A stretch of 64,000 nucleotides of DNA. Origin: Bifidobacterium reuteri DSM 23975. GTDB lineage: Bacteria; Actinomycetota; Actinomycetes; Actinomycetales; Bifidobacteriaceae. This document shows positions 53,735 to 61,611 of the stretch, one piece after another. The stretch spans positions 186,001-250,000 of the forward strand of contig NZ_JGZK01000002.1 of NCBI RefSeq assembly GCF_000741695.1, given 5' to 3'. The stretch's first letter is position 1. Each line of letters opens with the position of its first letter. A model generated the notes under the pieces. It saw nothing but the letters and a program-made list of their open reading frames with translations, made no database searches and was not told the origin of the DNA. A program made the translations under genes and the position numbers.

Positions 53735-55546
53735 GTGTGTGTGGTCAAGGGACATGGAACCGGGAATCAGAACACTGGGAATCTCGCCATTCGGAATCGT
53801 ACCGACGAACTGCGGAGCGCGCTGAGTCAGGATGAAGCGTTCGCGGATGGCAAGCTGAGCCGGGCGGCGTTCATCTCTCTCGCCATACTTACGTTCATCA
53901 CGTTCGTCGGCAACTTCGCGCAGCTGCAGCTGAGCTCCGCACTGCCGGTCATCGTCTCCGAATTCGGCATCTCCGTGACTACCGGTCAGTGGCTCACCTC
54001 CGTGTTCCAGCTGGTCATGGGCGTCATGGTGCCGCTCACGGCGTTCCTGACCCGTCGGTTCTCCACGCGCCAGATCGTGATCACGTCCATGGCCGTGTTC
54101 ACATTGGGCTCGGTTCTGGCATGGCTGGCGCCGAATTTCGTACTGGTGCTGGGCGGGCGCGTACTGCAGGCGGCAGGCACGGGCGTGATGTGGCCGGTGC
54201 TGCAGATCACCGTGTTCTCCATCTATCCGTTGTCACGGCGCGGTTTCGCGATGGGCACCGTCGGCATGGCCATGAGCGTGGCACCAGCCATCGGACCGGT
54301 GCTGGGCGGCTGGCAGACCGACGCCACCGGATGGCGCTCCATCTTCCTGACGCTGAGCATCATCGGCGTCGGCTCCCTGGCGGCGGCCGTGTTCGGACTG
54401 CATAACTTCGGCGCGCATGACCCTTCGGCGCGCGCGGACTTCTTCTCCGTGTCGCTGTCCGTCATCGGATTCGGCGGGCTGATGTTCGGCTTCACCAACT
54501 CCGAAGCCTACGGGTTCGGGGCGCCGGTGGTGTGGGTGCCGATGGTCGTCGGACTGGTGGGCATCGTGTGGTTCGTGGCCCGCAATCTGCGGCATGGGCG
54601 GCGGTATAGCGAGGCGAAGGCGGCGGCTGCGGCTGAAGCGGCCGCTAATGGTGCTGCGGGCGCCGACGCGGAGCCTGCGGACAGCCGTACCGCTAATTCC
54701 AGTGGTATCACCAGCAACAGTCATGCAGCCGTCTCCGGCACAATCACCGGAACCGCACAAGCCAACGGTGTTGTTGCTGCCGGCAAGGGCACCGGCAGCA
54801 ACAACACCGGTGCCGCTGGCAAGGGCACCGCGCTCCCCCAGCCGCCGCTGCTCGACCTGCGCGTGCTGAAGAATCGGTCGTTCACCGTCGGCACCATCAC
54901 CGCGTCGCTGGCGTTCTTCGCCTTCAGCTCGATTCTGGTCATCATGCCGCTCTACATCCAGACCGACCGAGGATTCTCGGCCACCATGAGCGGACTCATT
55001 ATGCTCCCCGGCGCCATCGGGCAATGCGTATCCCAGTTCTTCGGCGGACGCGCAATGGACCGGTTCGGCGCACGGCCGGTCGCCCTGTTCGGCTCAAGCG
55101 TTTTGACGCTGGGCACCATCGGCATGTCGCTGATCTCGATGGACACGTGGATCTGGTGGGTGTCGATCTGCCAGTTCGTGCGTCAGATTGGCATGGGCTT
55201 CCTGCTGATGCCGATCACCACATGGTCATTGAACTGCCTGAACGGGCCGGACGAGGTGTCCGCAGGGTCATCGGTCACAAACACGGTGCGCCAGATCGCC
55301 GGCGCGGTGGGCGCACCGGTGCTAGTGATTCTCATGGAGGTGCTCGCATCCTGGCGCGCTGCTGGCGGGGCTTCTGATGTCGCCGCGTCGATTTTCGGCA
55401 TCCAGTGGGTGCTGCGCGTTTCCGCGCTGATCTGCTTCGTCATGGTGCTGATGGTGGCGTTCGGCGTGCGCGGGGACGGGGCAGGCCACATGCGCAACGC
55501 CGTGTCGCTGAGCGCGTTGCGCCGTCGCCGGAGCCTTCATCGTTGA
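53735..55546 (+). CDS. MFS transporter, DHA2 (EmrB/QacA) family
   Basis: 603 residues with 14 predicted membrane segments. Motif A-like LTRRFSTRQI after TM2, and motif C-like GPVLGGW in TM5 (SVAPAIGPVLGGWQTDATGWRSIF), typical of drug:proton antiporters. A central cytoplasmic loop (about 295-372) is expanded by an Ala/Gly/Ser/Thr/Asn low-complexity stretch (AAAAEAAANGAAGADAEP...GTGSNNTGAAGKG). Start GTG 53735 is weakly supported; about 40 hydrophilic residues precede the first helix. Substrate unknown, probably export of toxic compounds. Confidence 0.88.
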   Translation: MCVVKGHGTGNQNTGNLAIRNRTDELRSALSQDEAFADGKLSRAAFISLAILTFITFVGNFAQLQLSSALPVIVSEFGISVTTGQWLTSVFQLVMGVMVPLTAFLTRRFSTRQIVITSMAVFTLGSVLAWLAPNFVLVLGGRVLQAAGTGVMWPVLQITVFSIYPLSRRGFAMGTVGMAMSVAPAIGPVLGGWQTDATGWRSIFLTLSIIGVGSLAAAVFGLHNFGAHDPSARADFFSVSLSVIGFGGLMFGFTNSEAYGFGAPVVWVPMVVGLVGIVWFVARNLRHGRRYSEAKAAAAAEAAANGAAGADAEPADSRTANSSGITSNSHAAVSGTITGTAQANGVVAAGKGTGSNNTGAAGKGTALPQPPLLDLRVLKNRSFTVGTITASLAFFAFSSILVIMPLYIQTDRGFSATMSGLIMLPGAIGQCVSQFFGGRAMDRFGARPVALFGSSVLTLGTIGMSLISMDTWIWWVSICQFVRQIGMGFLLMPITTWSLNCLNGPDEVSAGSSVTNTVRQIAGAVGAPVLVILMEVLASWRAAGGASDVAASIFGIQWVLRVSALICFVMVLMVAFGVRGDGAGHMRNAVSLSALRRRRSLHR

Positions 55547-55583
55547 GCGTGCGGCTTGTTTTCAGAGCTAGTGGTCCGTCTCG

Positions 55584-55955
55584 CTAGATGAGTCGTTCGA
55601 TGCGCATGGTCGGTTGCATGAGGCCACTGAGCAACGTCTCCGTGATCCTGTCGAGCGTTTGCTCGTCCACATCGCCGACACGGACCGCGTGCCGCGCGTC
55701 CAGATCAAGGCACTTCGCCTGTTCGATCTCGGCCCACCCATGTATCTCGGAACCATCTTCGGTGGGAATGACGCCGATATTGACGTGAAGCGGATACTCA
55801 CGGTCGCTGGTGACCGGCACGGTCATGGGCATGTTGTTGAACCGGTTGTAATAGTCGTTGCTCACCACGACCAGCGGACGACGCTTGTTCTGCTCGTGAC
55901 CGGCTGACGGGTCAAGGTCGGCCCAGACGATATCCCCGTATCTCCAGTCGCTCAC
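55584..55955 (-). CDS. mazF: MazF-like endoribonuclease toxin
   Basis: 123 residues from GTG 55955, which overlaps the mazE stop by 4 bp. The PemK/MazF fold is clear: WRYGDIVWADLDPSAGHEQNKRRPLVVVSND, MTVPVTSDREYPLHVNI and HGWAEIEQAKCLDLDAR. The usual Arg of the catalytic site is in KRRPLVV and a Thr/Ser in VPVTS. Longer ORF calls upstream of the GTG are the shadow of mazE. It would cut mRNA when freed from MazE. Confidence 0.92.
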   Translation of the reverse strand: MSDWRYGDIVWADLDPSAGHEQNKRRPLVVVSNDYYNRFNNMPMTVPVTSDREYPLHVNIGVIPTEDGSEIHGWAEIEQAKCLDLDARHAVRVGDVDEQTLDRITETLLSGLMQPTMRIERLI

Positions 55956-56203
55956 ATCCGCTCCCGTCCTGCCGCCGCCGCGAATCCGTCCTCGGTCGGC
56001 TGGGGGCCGTCGTATCCGTCGAACAGTTTCGCGTAATCCATGATTCCGATGAACCGTTTGCGGGCGGGCGTGACCAGCAATCCGCCCTGTTCGACGCGGA
56101 CCTCCAGCTCGTCTCCCACGTGCAGACCGGCCTGCGAAATCAGTTCTTTGGACAATCGGATGCCCTGCCCGTTGCCCCATCGTGTCAGCGTGGTCGTGGC
56201 CAT
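55952..56203 (-). CDS. mazE: MazE-like antitoxin (AbrB/SpoVT fold)
   Basis: 83 residues from ATG 56203 behind GGGAGG. The N-terminal swapped-hairpin DNA-binding domain reads TTTLTRWGNGQGIRLSKEL...GDELEVRVEQGGLLV (WGNGQGIRLSK is the signature), followed by an acidic, flexible C-terminus that should bind MazF. The operator lies 17 bp upstream. Confidence 0.92.
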   Translation of the reverse strand: MATTTLTRWGNGQGIRLSKELISQAGLHVGDELEVRVEQGGLLVTPARKRFIGIMDYAKLFDGYDGPQPTEDGFAAAAGRERM

Positions 56204-56219
56204 GTCAACCTCCCAGCAT

Positions 56220-56242
56220 AAGTGTATACTAAGTATACACTT
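56220..56242. promoter_or_regulatory. Palindromic operator of mazEF
   Basis: AAGTGTATAC-TAA-GTATACACTT, perfect 10-bp arms, 17 bp before the mazE start. The position fits binding by MazE or the MazEF complex. Confidence 0.75.
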
Positions 56243-56275
56243 GATTCGTTTGAAAAAAAACAACTGCATCTCGCG

Positions 56276-56634
56276 TCTCTCCCCCAGTCAGCTTCGCTGA
56301 CAGCCCCCTCGTCAGAGGGGGCCTGCAAGCATGGACGCGCTCTGCGCGCAGTTTGCTGGCTCGCCTGTCGGCTCGCACATTGCCTACAAACAGCTCCGCT
56401 GTTCGCTTCACGGCAACGGTCCATCAGAGGGGGCCGGTGCGGCCAACAGTTGGCTCCCCTTGTCAGGGGAGCTGTCGGCGTAGCCGACTGAGGGGTAGTC
56501 GTCAGAGGGATAGTCGCCCTAATTTGGTCTCTCCCCCAGTCAGCTCCGCTGACAGCCCCCTCGTCAGAGGGGGCCAGAAGAGGCACAAACAGCTCCACTG
56601 TTTGCCTCACGGCAACGTCCCGTCAGAGGGGGCC
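56276..56634. repeat. Dispersed palindromic repeat block 9
   Basis: The largest block: CTCCCCCAGTCAGC module, long module with CGGCAACGGTCCATCAGAGGG, an inverted CTACCCCTCAGTCGG module (about 56452-56498), another CTCCCCCAGTCAGC module and a second partial long module. It fills the 441-bp gap between the mazEF operator and the MHS permease gene. Confidence 0.82.
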
Positions 56635-56683
56635 AGAAGAGGGACGTCAGTCCCGCAGCAGGGCCGGAAACCAGCCGTGGATT

Positions 56684-58072
56684 TCACTTGGTGAAATCCA
56701 CGTCCTTGGTTTCCTTGCACGTCAGCACGGAGACCAGGCAGCACACGGCCATCACACCGAGGTAGAGGCCCACGGAGTGGACGCCCCAGTTGTGGGACAG
56801 CCAGGTGGCGATGGTCGGCACGAAGGCGGCACCCACGATGGCGGCCAGGTTGTAGCCGATGCCGGAGCCGGAGTAGCGCACGTTGGCGTCGAACAGCTCA
56901 GGCAGGAAGGCACCGATCGGGCCGAAGGCGATGCCCATCAGCGCGAAGCCAATGCACAGGAAGGCCATGTTGGCGGCGAAGTTCTTCTGGCCCACGAGCT
57001 GACCGTCCAGCAGGAACGGGAAGAGCAGAGCGAAGACCACGAGCGCGCAGGAGGAGAAAGTGAGCACGCGACGGCGGCCGAGCTTATCCGCGTACAGGCA
57101 GGAGAGCACGATGAACAGGGCGAACACGCAGATGGAGATCATGAGCATGAGCAGGTACTCCTGGTTGGTGAAGCCCAGGTTGCCGCCGCCGTTCTCGGTG
57201 TCCTTGGTGCCCCATGCGAGGGACCAGGTGGCGAGCGTGTAGAACAGCGTGTAGGTCACGGCCACAAGGAAGGTGGCCTGCAGCACCTGACGCCAGGACT
57301 TGCGGAACACTTCGGTCAGCGGGGACTTGACGACCTTCTTCTGGGCCTGTGCCATACGGAAGACCGGGGTCTCCTCCATGTGCACGCGGACGACGAGTCC
57401 GACGATCACCAGCACTGCGGAGAGCAGGAACGGTACACGCCAGCCCCAGGAAAGCATCGCAGCCTGGTCGTTGAAGGATTCAAGGACGAAGTAGGTGCCG
57501 TTGGACAGGAAGAAGCCGATCGGGGCGCCCAGCTCCGGGAAGGAGCCGTAGAGCGCACGCTTGTCTTCAGGCGCGTTCTCGGTGGCCACCAGAGCGGCGC
57601 CGGACCATTCGCCGCCCAAACCGATGCCCTGGATGAAGCGCAGGAGGCACAGGACGGCGACGGCGAACACGCCGGCCTGCTCATAGGTGGGCAGGCAGCC
57701 GATGAGGAAGGTGCCCACACCCATGGTCATAAGGCTGACGACCAGCGTGGTCTTGCGGCCCATGCGGTCGCCGAAGTGGCCGAACACCAGCGAGCCCAGC
57801 GGACGGGCGATGAACGCGATGGCGAAGGTCAAGAGGCTCATCAGCAGGGCGACGGTCGGGTTGTCCTTCGCCGAGAAGAAGATGTGCGGGAAGTAGTTCG
57901 CCGCGGCTGTGCCGTAGGCGTAGAAGTCATAGAATTCGATGGCGGTGCCGACCATGGATGCGGCGATTACGGTCTTGACCGAATCGCGAACCATGGCAGC
58001 GGCCTTGCCAGCCGCCTCGCTTGCCGCACCGGCGGTCTGTTCCAGACCGGTCTCTTCGAGAGCTGCAGTCAT
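56684..58072 (-). CDS. MHS-family (metabolite:H+ symporter) MFS permease
   Basis: 462 residues, 12 membrane segments. GTAIEFYDFYAYGTAA in TM1 and FARPLG-like IARPLGSLVFGHFGDRMGRK after TM2, with RFIQGIGLGGEWSGAALVATENAP, are diagnostic of the ProP/ShiA/KgtP branch. It takes up a small organic acid, amino acid derivative or betaine by proton symport; which one is not visible. The upstream leader peptide and attenuator suggest control by isoleucine supply, hinting at a link with branched-chain amino acid metabolism. Confidence 0.9.
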   Translation of the reverse strand: MTAALEETGLEQTAGAASEAAGKAAAMVRDSVKTVIAASMVGTAIEFYDFYAYGTAAANYFPHIFFSAKDNPTVALLMSLLTFAIAFIARPLGSLVFGHFGDRMGRKTTLVVSLMTMGVGTFLIGCLPTYEQAGVFAVAVLCLLRFIQGIGLGGEWSGAALVATENAPEDKRALYGSFPELGAPIGFFLSNGTYFVLESFNDQAAMLSWGWRVPFLLSAVLVIVGLVVRVHMEETPVFRMAQAQKKVVKSPLTEVFRKSWRQVLQATFLVAVTYTLFYTLATWSLAWGTKDTENGGGNLGFTNQEYLLMLMISICVFALFIVLSCLYADKLGRRRVLTFSSCALVVFALLFPFLLDGQLVGQKNFAANMAFLCIGFALMGIAFGPIGAFLPELFDANVRYSGSGIGYNLAAIVGAAFVPTIATWLSHNWGVHSVGLYLGVMAVCCLVSVLTCKETKDVDFTK

Positions 58073-58215
58073 TATTGCTCCTGTTGGTTCTCACCCTGCA
58101 TCATCACAAACCTCGCGAGGGTGAAGGTGTTTCACGTTGCTGTATTGGGTTGTTGCTGTTATCGTCCGCTGGAGTTCCGTTTCGCGGGGATTGTCGTAAG
58201 CCTTGTGAGCGCAAC

Positions 58216-58289
58216 AAAAAGGCCCCGCACATCGCAGGGCCATCACCGATTGTGTCGGTATCCTCAGCCCTGCCTTCGTTGACGGGGCT
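58216..58289 (-). promoter_or_regulatory. Transcription attenuator before the MHS permease gene
   Basis: Minus strand: terminator stem GGCCCTGC/GCGGGGCC (58221-58241) followed by TTTTTGTTG. Its 5' arm can instead pair with GCAGGGC at 58267-58273 (7 bp perfect), and that segment can also pair with AGCCC at 58285-58289. These are the mutually exclusive hairpins of an attenuator. The terminator lies between the leader peptide and the permease gene. Confidence 0.65.
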
Positions 58290-58306
58290 TCAAGCATCAT
58301 GCCGAA

Positions 58307-58375
58307 TTAGTCCGCCAGCGAAGACGGGATAATAATTCGTGCGGATACAAACGCAGAAGCATTGAATCCAGTCAT
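58307..58375 (-). CDS. Leader peptide with three consecutive Ile codons
   Basis: 22 codons starting ATG 58375, seven bases behind a very strong AAAGGAGG. The peptide begins MTGFNASAF and contains ARIIIPSS with codons ATT ATT ATC, then LAD and TAA. A ribosome stalled on these codons would cover the CTTCG that can pair with CGAAG further on, leaving the antiterminator segment free. Too short for usual gene calls. Its role as a sensor of charged tRNA-Ile is inference. Confidence 0.62.
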   Translation of the reverse strand: MTGFNASAFVSARIIIPSSLAD

Positions 58376-58399
58376 CGCGTGGCCTCCTTTCGGTGTTAC

Positions 58400-58490
58400 T
58401 CGGGTTCGTTCGACCCGAACTGAAACTAGAAGATAGGTTCGTCAGCCCCATCAATCCAGCAGGGGTTCACATAATGAACATCCCATTATG
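58400..58490. promoter_or_regulatory. Palindrome and direct repeat upstream of the leader peptide
   Basis: TCGGGT-N7-ACCCGA (58400-58418) lies just before the leader ribosome-binding site; GATGTTCATAATG and GATGTTCATTATG (minus strand, about 58470-58497) form a direct repeat close to the lacI stop. These are likely operator or promoter elements of the permease gene; no clear -35/-10 pair. Confidence 0.35.
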
Positions 58491-58498
58491 AACATCGG

Positions 58499-59617
58499 CT
58501 ACCGGGTGGTTTCGCCGGGGATGAAGGTCACGGGGATGACCACGCCCGGTTCCGCAGATCGGTTCGCCGGCTCGGCTTTGCCGGCTTGGTCGGCGGCATC
58601 GACGGAAGTGGCAGCATCGGCGACCACCGAGGAATCCGCCGAGGAATCCGCCGACTCCCCGCGCCGCTCCCGCTTGGATGTATCGAAAGCCTCGATCTGC
58701 TGGTCCATCTGTTCGGCGAGCGCCGCGGCGATGGCCGGGAAATCCTGACGGACGACGGTGAGTTTCTTGCCGGCGAGATCGGCGGCAAGCGTGCCGTCAT
58801 AGGCGATGATCTGCAAATCGCCGGGTACTGCGATGCCTCTGCGACCGGCTTCCTGCAATGCCACGGATGCCACCACATCGGAGCCGATGATGGCGTCCAC
58901 ATCCGGATAGCGCTCAAAGATCGCGGTTGCAGTGGCTTCATGGGCCACGACGTCGGTGACGGATCCCGCCTCCACATAATCGCAGGCGATGCCGGCCCCC
59001 GCCAGCATATGCTCCACGGTGAGGTGATAGCGGACCGTGGGGAACGTCATGCTCTGCGTGAATTGGGAGCGCGGGCCACCGACGAGCACTGCGTGACGCA
59101 CGCCGGAATCGATCAGCTGTCGCGCGATCATACGGCCGCCGGCCTCATGGTCGGAGTGGACGGCGGGTATGCCGGTACCGAGAATGCGATCGAACGCTAC
59201 GATCGGCCTGCGGATGGACGTCCAGTAATCCGGCTGGTGTTCGGTGTGTGCGGCCATGATGATGCCGTCCATCATGTGCCGTTGCAGCATGTTCACGTAT
59301 TCGCTCTCGCCGGTGGCGACATCGGCGGTGGAGCAGAGCATCGTCTTCAATCCCCGCTTGGCGAGCTCGCGCTGCATATGCGCGGTGAGTGTGGCGAAGA
59401 ACGGATGGAGGATGGTCGGCACGATGATGCCGATGGTATTGGTGCGATTGCGGTACAGGTTGCGCGCCAGCTCATTGGGAATGTAGTTGAGCTGATGCAT
59501 GGCCGCCTCGACCCTGGCACGCATGTCATCCGACACGTATCCCGCGTTGTTGACCACCAGCGACACCGTACTGACGGACACCCCCGCCTGCTTGGCTACG
59601 TCGCGCATACCTACCAT
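58499..59617 (-). CDS. LacI-family transcriptional regulator
   Basis: 372 residues from ATG 59617 (GGAGG six bases before it). LacI HTH at the start (MRDVAKQAGVSVSTVSLVVNNAGYVSDDMRARVEAAM) followed by the hinge (NELARNLYRN) and the periplasmic-binding-protein-like sensor domain (TNTIGIIVPTILHPFFATL, VAFDRILGTGIPAVHSDHEAGG, DAIIGSDVVASVALQEAG). An extra Ser/Ala-rich C-terminal stretch of about 45 residues is added. It probably controls the adjacent MFS permeases: TCGAACCGGTT-type palindromes lie in front of its own gene and before the second permease gene. Confidence 0.93.
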   Translation of the reverse strand: MVGMRDVAKQAGVSVSTVSLVVNNAGYVSDDMRARVEAAMHQLNYIPNELARNLYRNRTNTIGIIVPTILHPFFATLTAHMQRELAKRGLKTMLCSTADVATGESEYVNMLQRHMMDGIIMAAHTEHQPDYWTSIRRPIVAFDRILGTGIPAVHSDHEAGGRMIARQLIDSGVRHAVLVGGPRSQFTQSMTFPTVRYHLTVEHMLAGAGIACDYVEAGSVTDVVAHEATATAIFERYPDVDAIIGSDVVASVALQEAGRRGIAVPGDLQIIAYDGTLAADLAGKKLTVVRQDFPAIAAALAEQMDQQIEAFDTSKRERRGESADSSADSSVVADAATSVDAADQAGKAEPANRSAEPGVVIPVTFIPGETTR

Positions 59618-59680
59618 TGTTCGCCTCCATCGGTTCATTCATCGCCCTGCGCATCGCGTCAATCACCCTACGATACGCAA

Positions 59681-59711
59681 GCGGGGGCGTGCATCTGCTG
59701 CACACCCCCGC
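59681..59711 (-). terminator. Hairpin downstream of the first MFS permease gene
   Basis: GCGGGGG.GTGCA pairs with TGCAC.CCCCCGC (one mismatch), 5-nt loop. No U-run, so terminator function is moderate. Confidence 0.45.
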
Positions 59712-59738
59712 ATTGTTCGCACTGAAACACCAGTGTAC

Positions 59739-59752
59739 TCGAACCGGTTTTA
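59739..59752. promoter_or_regulatory. Imperfect LacI-type operator upstream of lacI-family gene
   Basis: TCGAACCGGTTTTA matches the perfect TCGAACCGGTTCGA sites at 63.3 kb in 12 of 14 positions; autoregulation is likely. Confidence 0.55.
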
Positions 59753-59771
59753 CGATTATGGATTATTCGGA

Positions 59772-61427
59772 TTATTCCTTGTCCCCGGCTCCCCGCAACG
59801 TCACGATGCCGGCCAACAGCACCATCACGATAGCCGAGGGGAACAGCAGGTAGTAACCGAAGGAATGCGAGAACGCATTGACCAGAATGGCGCCGATGAT
59901 GGCCGCGAGCGCCAATCCCGCGGAATTGGCGAGCGCGTAGACGCCGAGGTCGCGCCCGGCAGTGCGCGGGTCGGGTAGCGAATCCATCACCATTTCGAGG
60001 CCGAGCGCATCGTACAGGCCGAACGCGAAGCCGGAGATCAGCGCGAACAGCAGCATGCCATTCTCGCGCGCGGCACCGGTGGACCATGCGCCAAGACCCC
60101 ACGCCAACGCCAAGCCGACCGCATACGTCAGGCATGCGGCGGCCACCACCACGGGCGTGGCGATGCCACGCGACTCAATCGCCTCGGAAATCGGCGCCGC
60201 CGACCAGGAGGCGAGCGCGGCACCGATCAGCGTGGCTACCGCCATGCCGGCGATCAGGAAGCCTGCGGGAATGGTCAGCGGCGCGGACGTGAACAGCACC
60301 GGCTTGCCGTACACCCAGAAGCGCACCAGATACCACAGGAACACACTGGTCAGTCCCACGCCGGCCATCATGCAGGTGCGGGCCGTGAACGCCAAGGCGA
60401 AGGCGGGGGATCCAGCCGGCGGACGCAGCTGGTCAAGGACTTCACCGCTGCTGAATCGCCTGCGCGGCATCTCCTCGCTGGAGGGTTCGCGCGGCAGAAT
60501 CAGCGCCGCGGCGATGCCGGAAATCGCAAACACCCAGGCAATCGCCTTGAACGGCGCGGACGAACCGAACATCACACCGAATGCGCCGACCAGCACGCCC
60601 AGCGTCTGCGCCAGCATCACCCCGATGCCATGCCACCGTTCGATGCGCGGACGGAACTTGTCCGGCACACGTTCGCTGATGGCGGCGGCCAGCGGCGCGG
60701 ACAGCATCGCGTAGGCGAACTGCATCATCGCCCAGAAGAAGCACAGTACCACCATGCTGGTGTCCTGTCCCAGAATCAGCGTGATCAGCGCGCACAGCAA
60801 TCCGCCGGCCACCATCCACGGCGTGCGGAGGCCAAGCGGGGTGCGCGTGCGATCGGACAGCGCGGAGACCAGCGGCGTGAACAGGGCGGCGGCCACCACA
60901 CCGACAATCACCAGCACCGCCAACGGCATGGCCAGTTCGGTGGCCACAGGGAAGGGGCGTCCGGTGGCGGGGTTGATGACGACCTCCAGCATGGCGGTGT
61001 CGTAGTGGAAGAGCCGGGCCACCGCATTGGGCATGGCGATGGTGTTGAGCGCCACCCATGGGGCGCCGACCAGCATCGAGGCCGCGAAAAAGCCCCAGTT
61101 GAGTCGACTGACCTCGCGTGCGCTCGGCTTTTCGCCGTTGGCTGCGACTACGGGGTCGCGCATGTCGAGATACGCGGATGCCATGTCGGGCGCGGGGGCG
61201 TCCACGCTGGCCGCTGCGGCTGCGGCGGCCGCCGACGAGGCCACGGAAGCGGGTGCGGCCGTCACCAAGCGCACGGCCTGCGTCTCCGGCTGGTCGGCGG
61301 AGGCTTCAGGCGGGCGACGATTGCCTTTGATGGCCAGTCGCGCCACCGCCGCCTTGTCTTCGGGGCTGAGGGCCTTGTCCAAGTCCGGGCGATCGTCGAT
61401 CCCCGGACGCACATATGGGTTCAGCAT
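59772..61427 (-). CDS. MFS permease (sugar-type), long N-terminus
   Basis: 551 residues with about 12 membrane segments (from residue 113). The cytoplasmic N-terminus of about 110 residues is Ala/Pro-rich (SSAAAAAAAASVDAPAPD). LVSALSDRTRTPLGLRTPWMVAGG after an early helix and the overall pattern resemble GPH/SLC45-like sugar permeases. It shares the layout and the ERVPDKFRPRIERW / DRVPDKFRGSV motif with the permease 185 bp upstream (61612-62967), so the two are paralogs. The LacI regulator follows downstream, pointing to uptake of a carbohydrate. Confidence 0.86.
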   Translation of the reverse strand: MLNPYVRPGIDDRPDLDKALSPEDKAAVARLAIKGNRRPPEASADQPETQAVRLVTAAPASVASSAAAAAAAASVDAPAPDMASAYLDMRDPVVAANGEKPSAREVSRLNWGFFAASMLVGAPWVALNTIAMPNAVARLFHYDTAMLEVVINPATGRPFPVATELAMPLAVLVIVGVVAAALFTPLVSALSDRTRTPLGLRTPWMVAGGLLCALITLILGQDTSMVVLCFFWAMMQFAYAMLSAPLAAAISERVPDKFRPRIERWHGIGVMLAQTLGVLVGAFGVMFGSSAPFKAIAWVFAISGIAAALILPREPSSEEMPRRRFSSGEVLDQLRPPAGSPAFALAFTARTCMMAGVGLTSVFLWYLVRFWVYGKPVLFTSAPLTIPAGFLIAGMAVATLIGAALASWSAAPISEAIESRGIATPVVVAAACLTYAVGLALAWGLGAWSTGAARENGMLLFALISGFAFGLYDALGLEMVMDSLPDPRTAGRDLGVYALANSAGLALAAIIGAILVNAFSHSFGYYLLFPSAIVMVLLAGIVTLRGAGDKE

Positions 61428-61534
61428 GGCTTGTTCCTTCTTCTGCTCGTGTTCCAGCTCGTGTTTCAGCTCAGCCCGCCCGCGGTATCATCCGCGGTAT
61501 CGTCCAAATGTTCCTGCGACGCGGGCCTCCAACG

Positions 61535-61579
61535 AAAAACCGCCCGCACGCACTGGCTTCAGTGCACTGCGGACGGTTT
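61535..61579 (-). terminator. Rho-independent terminator after the second MFS permease gene
   Basis: Long stem ACCGTCCGCA...TGCGGGCGGT with an inner CACTG/CAGTG stem, followed on the minus strand by TTTTTCG. Confidence 0.8.
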
Positions 61580-61611
61580 GCTTTCCATGAACCTAGTGTA
61601 CGCCGGGAGCG

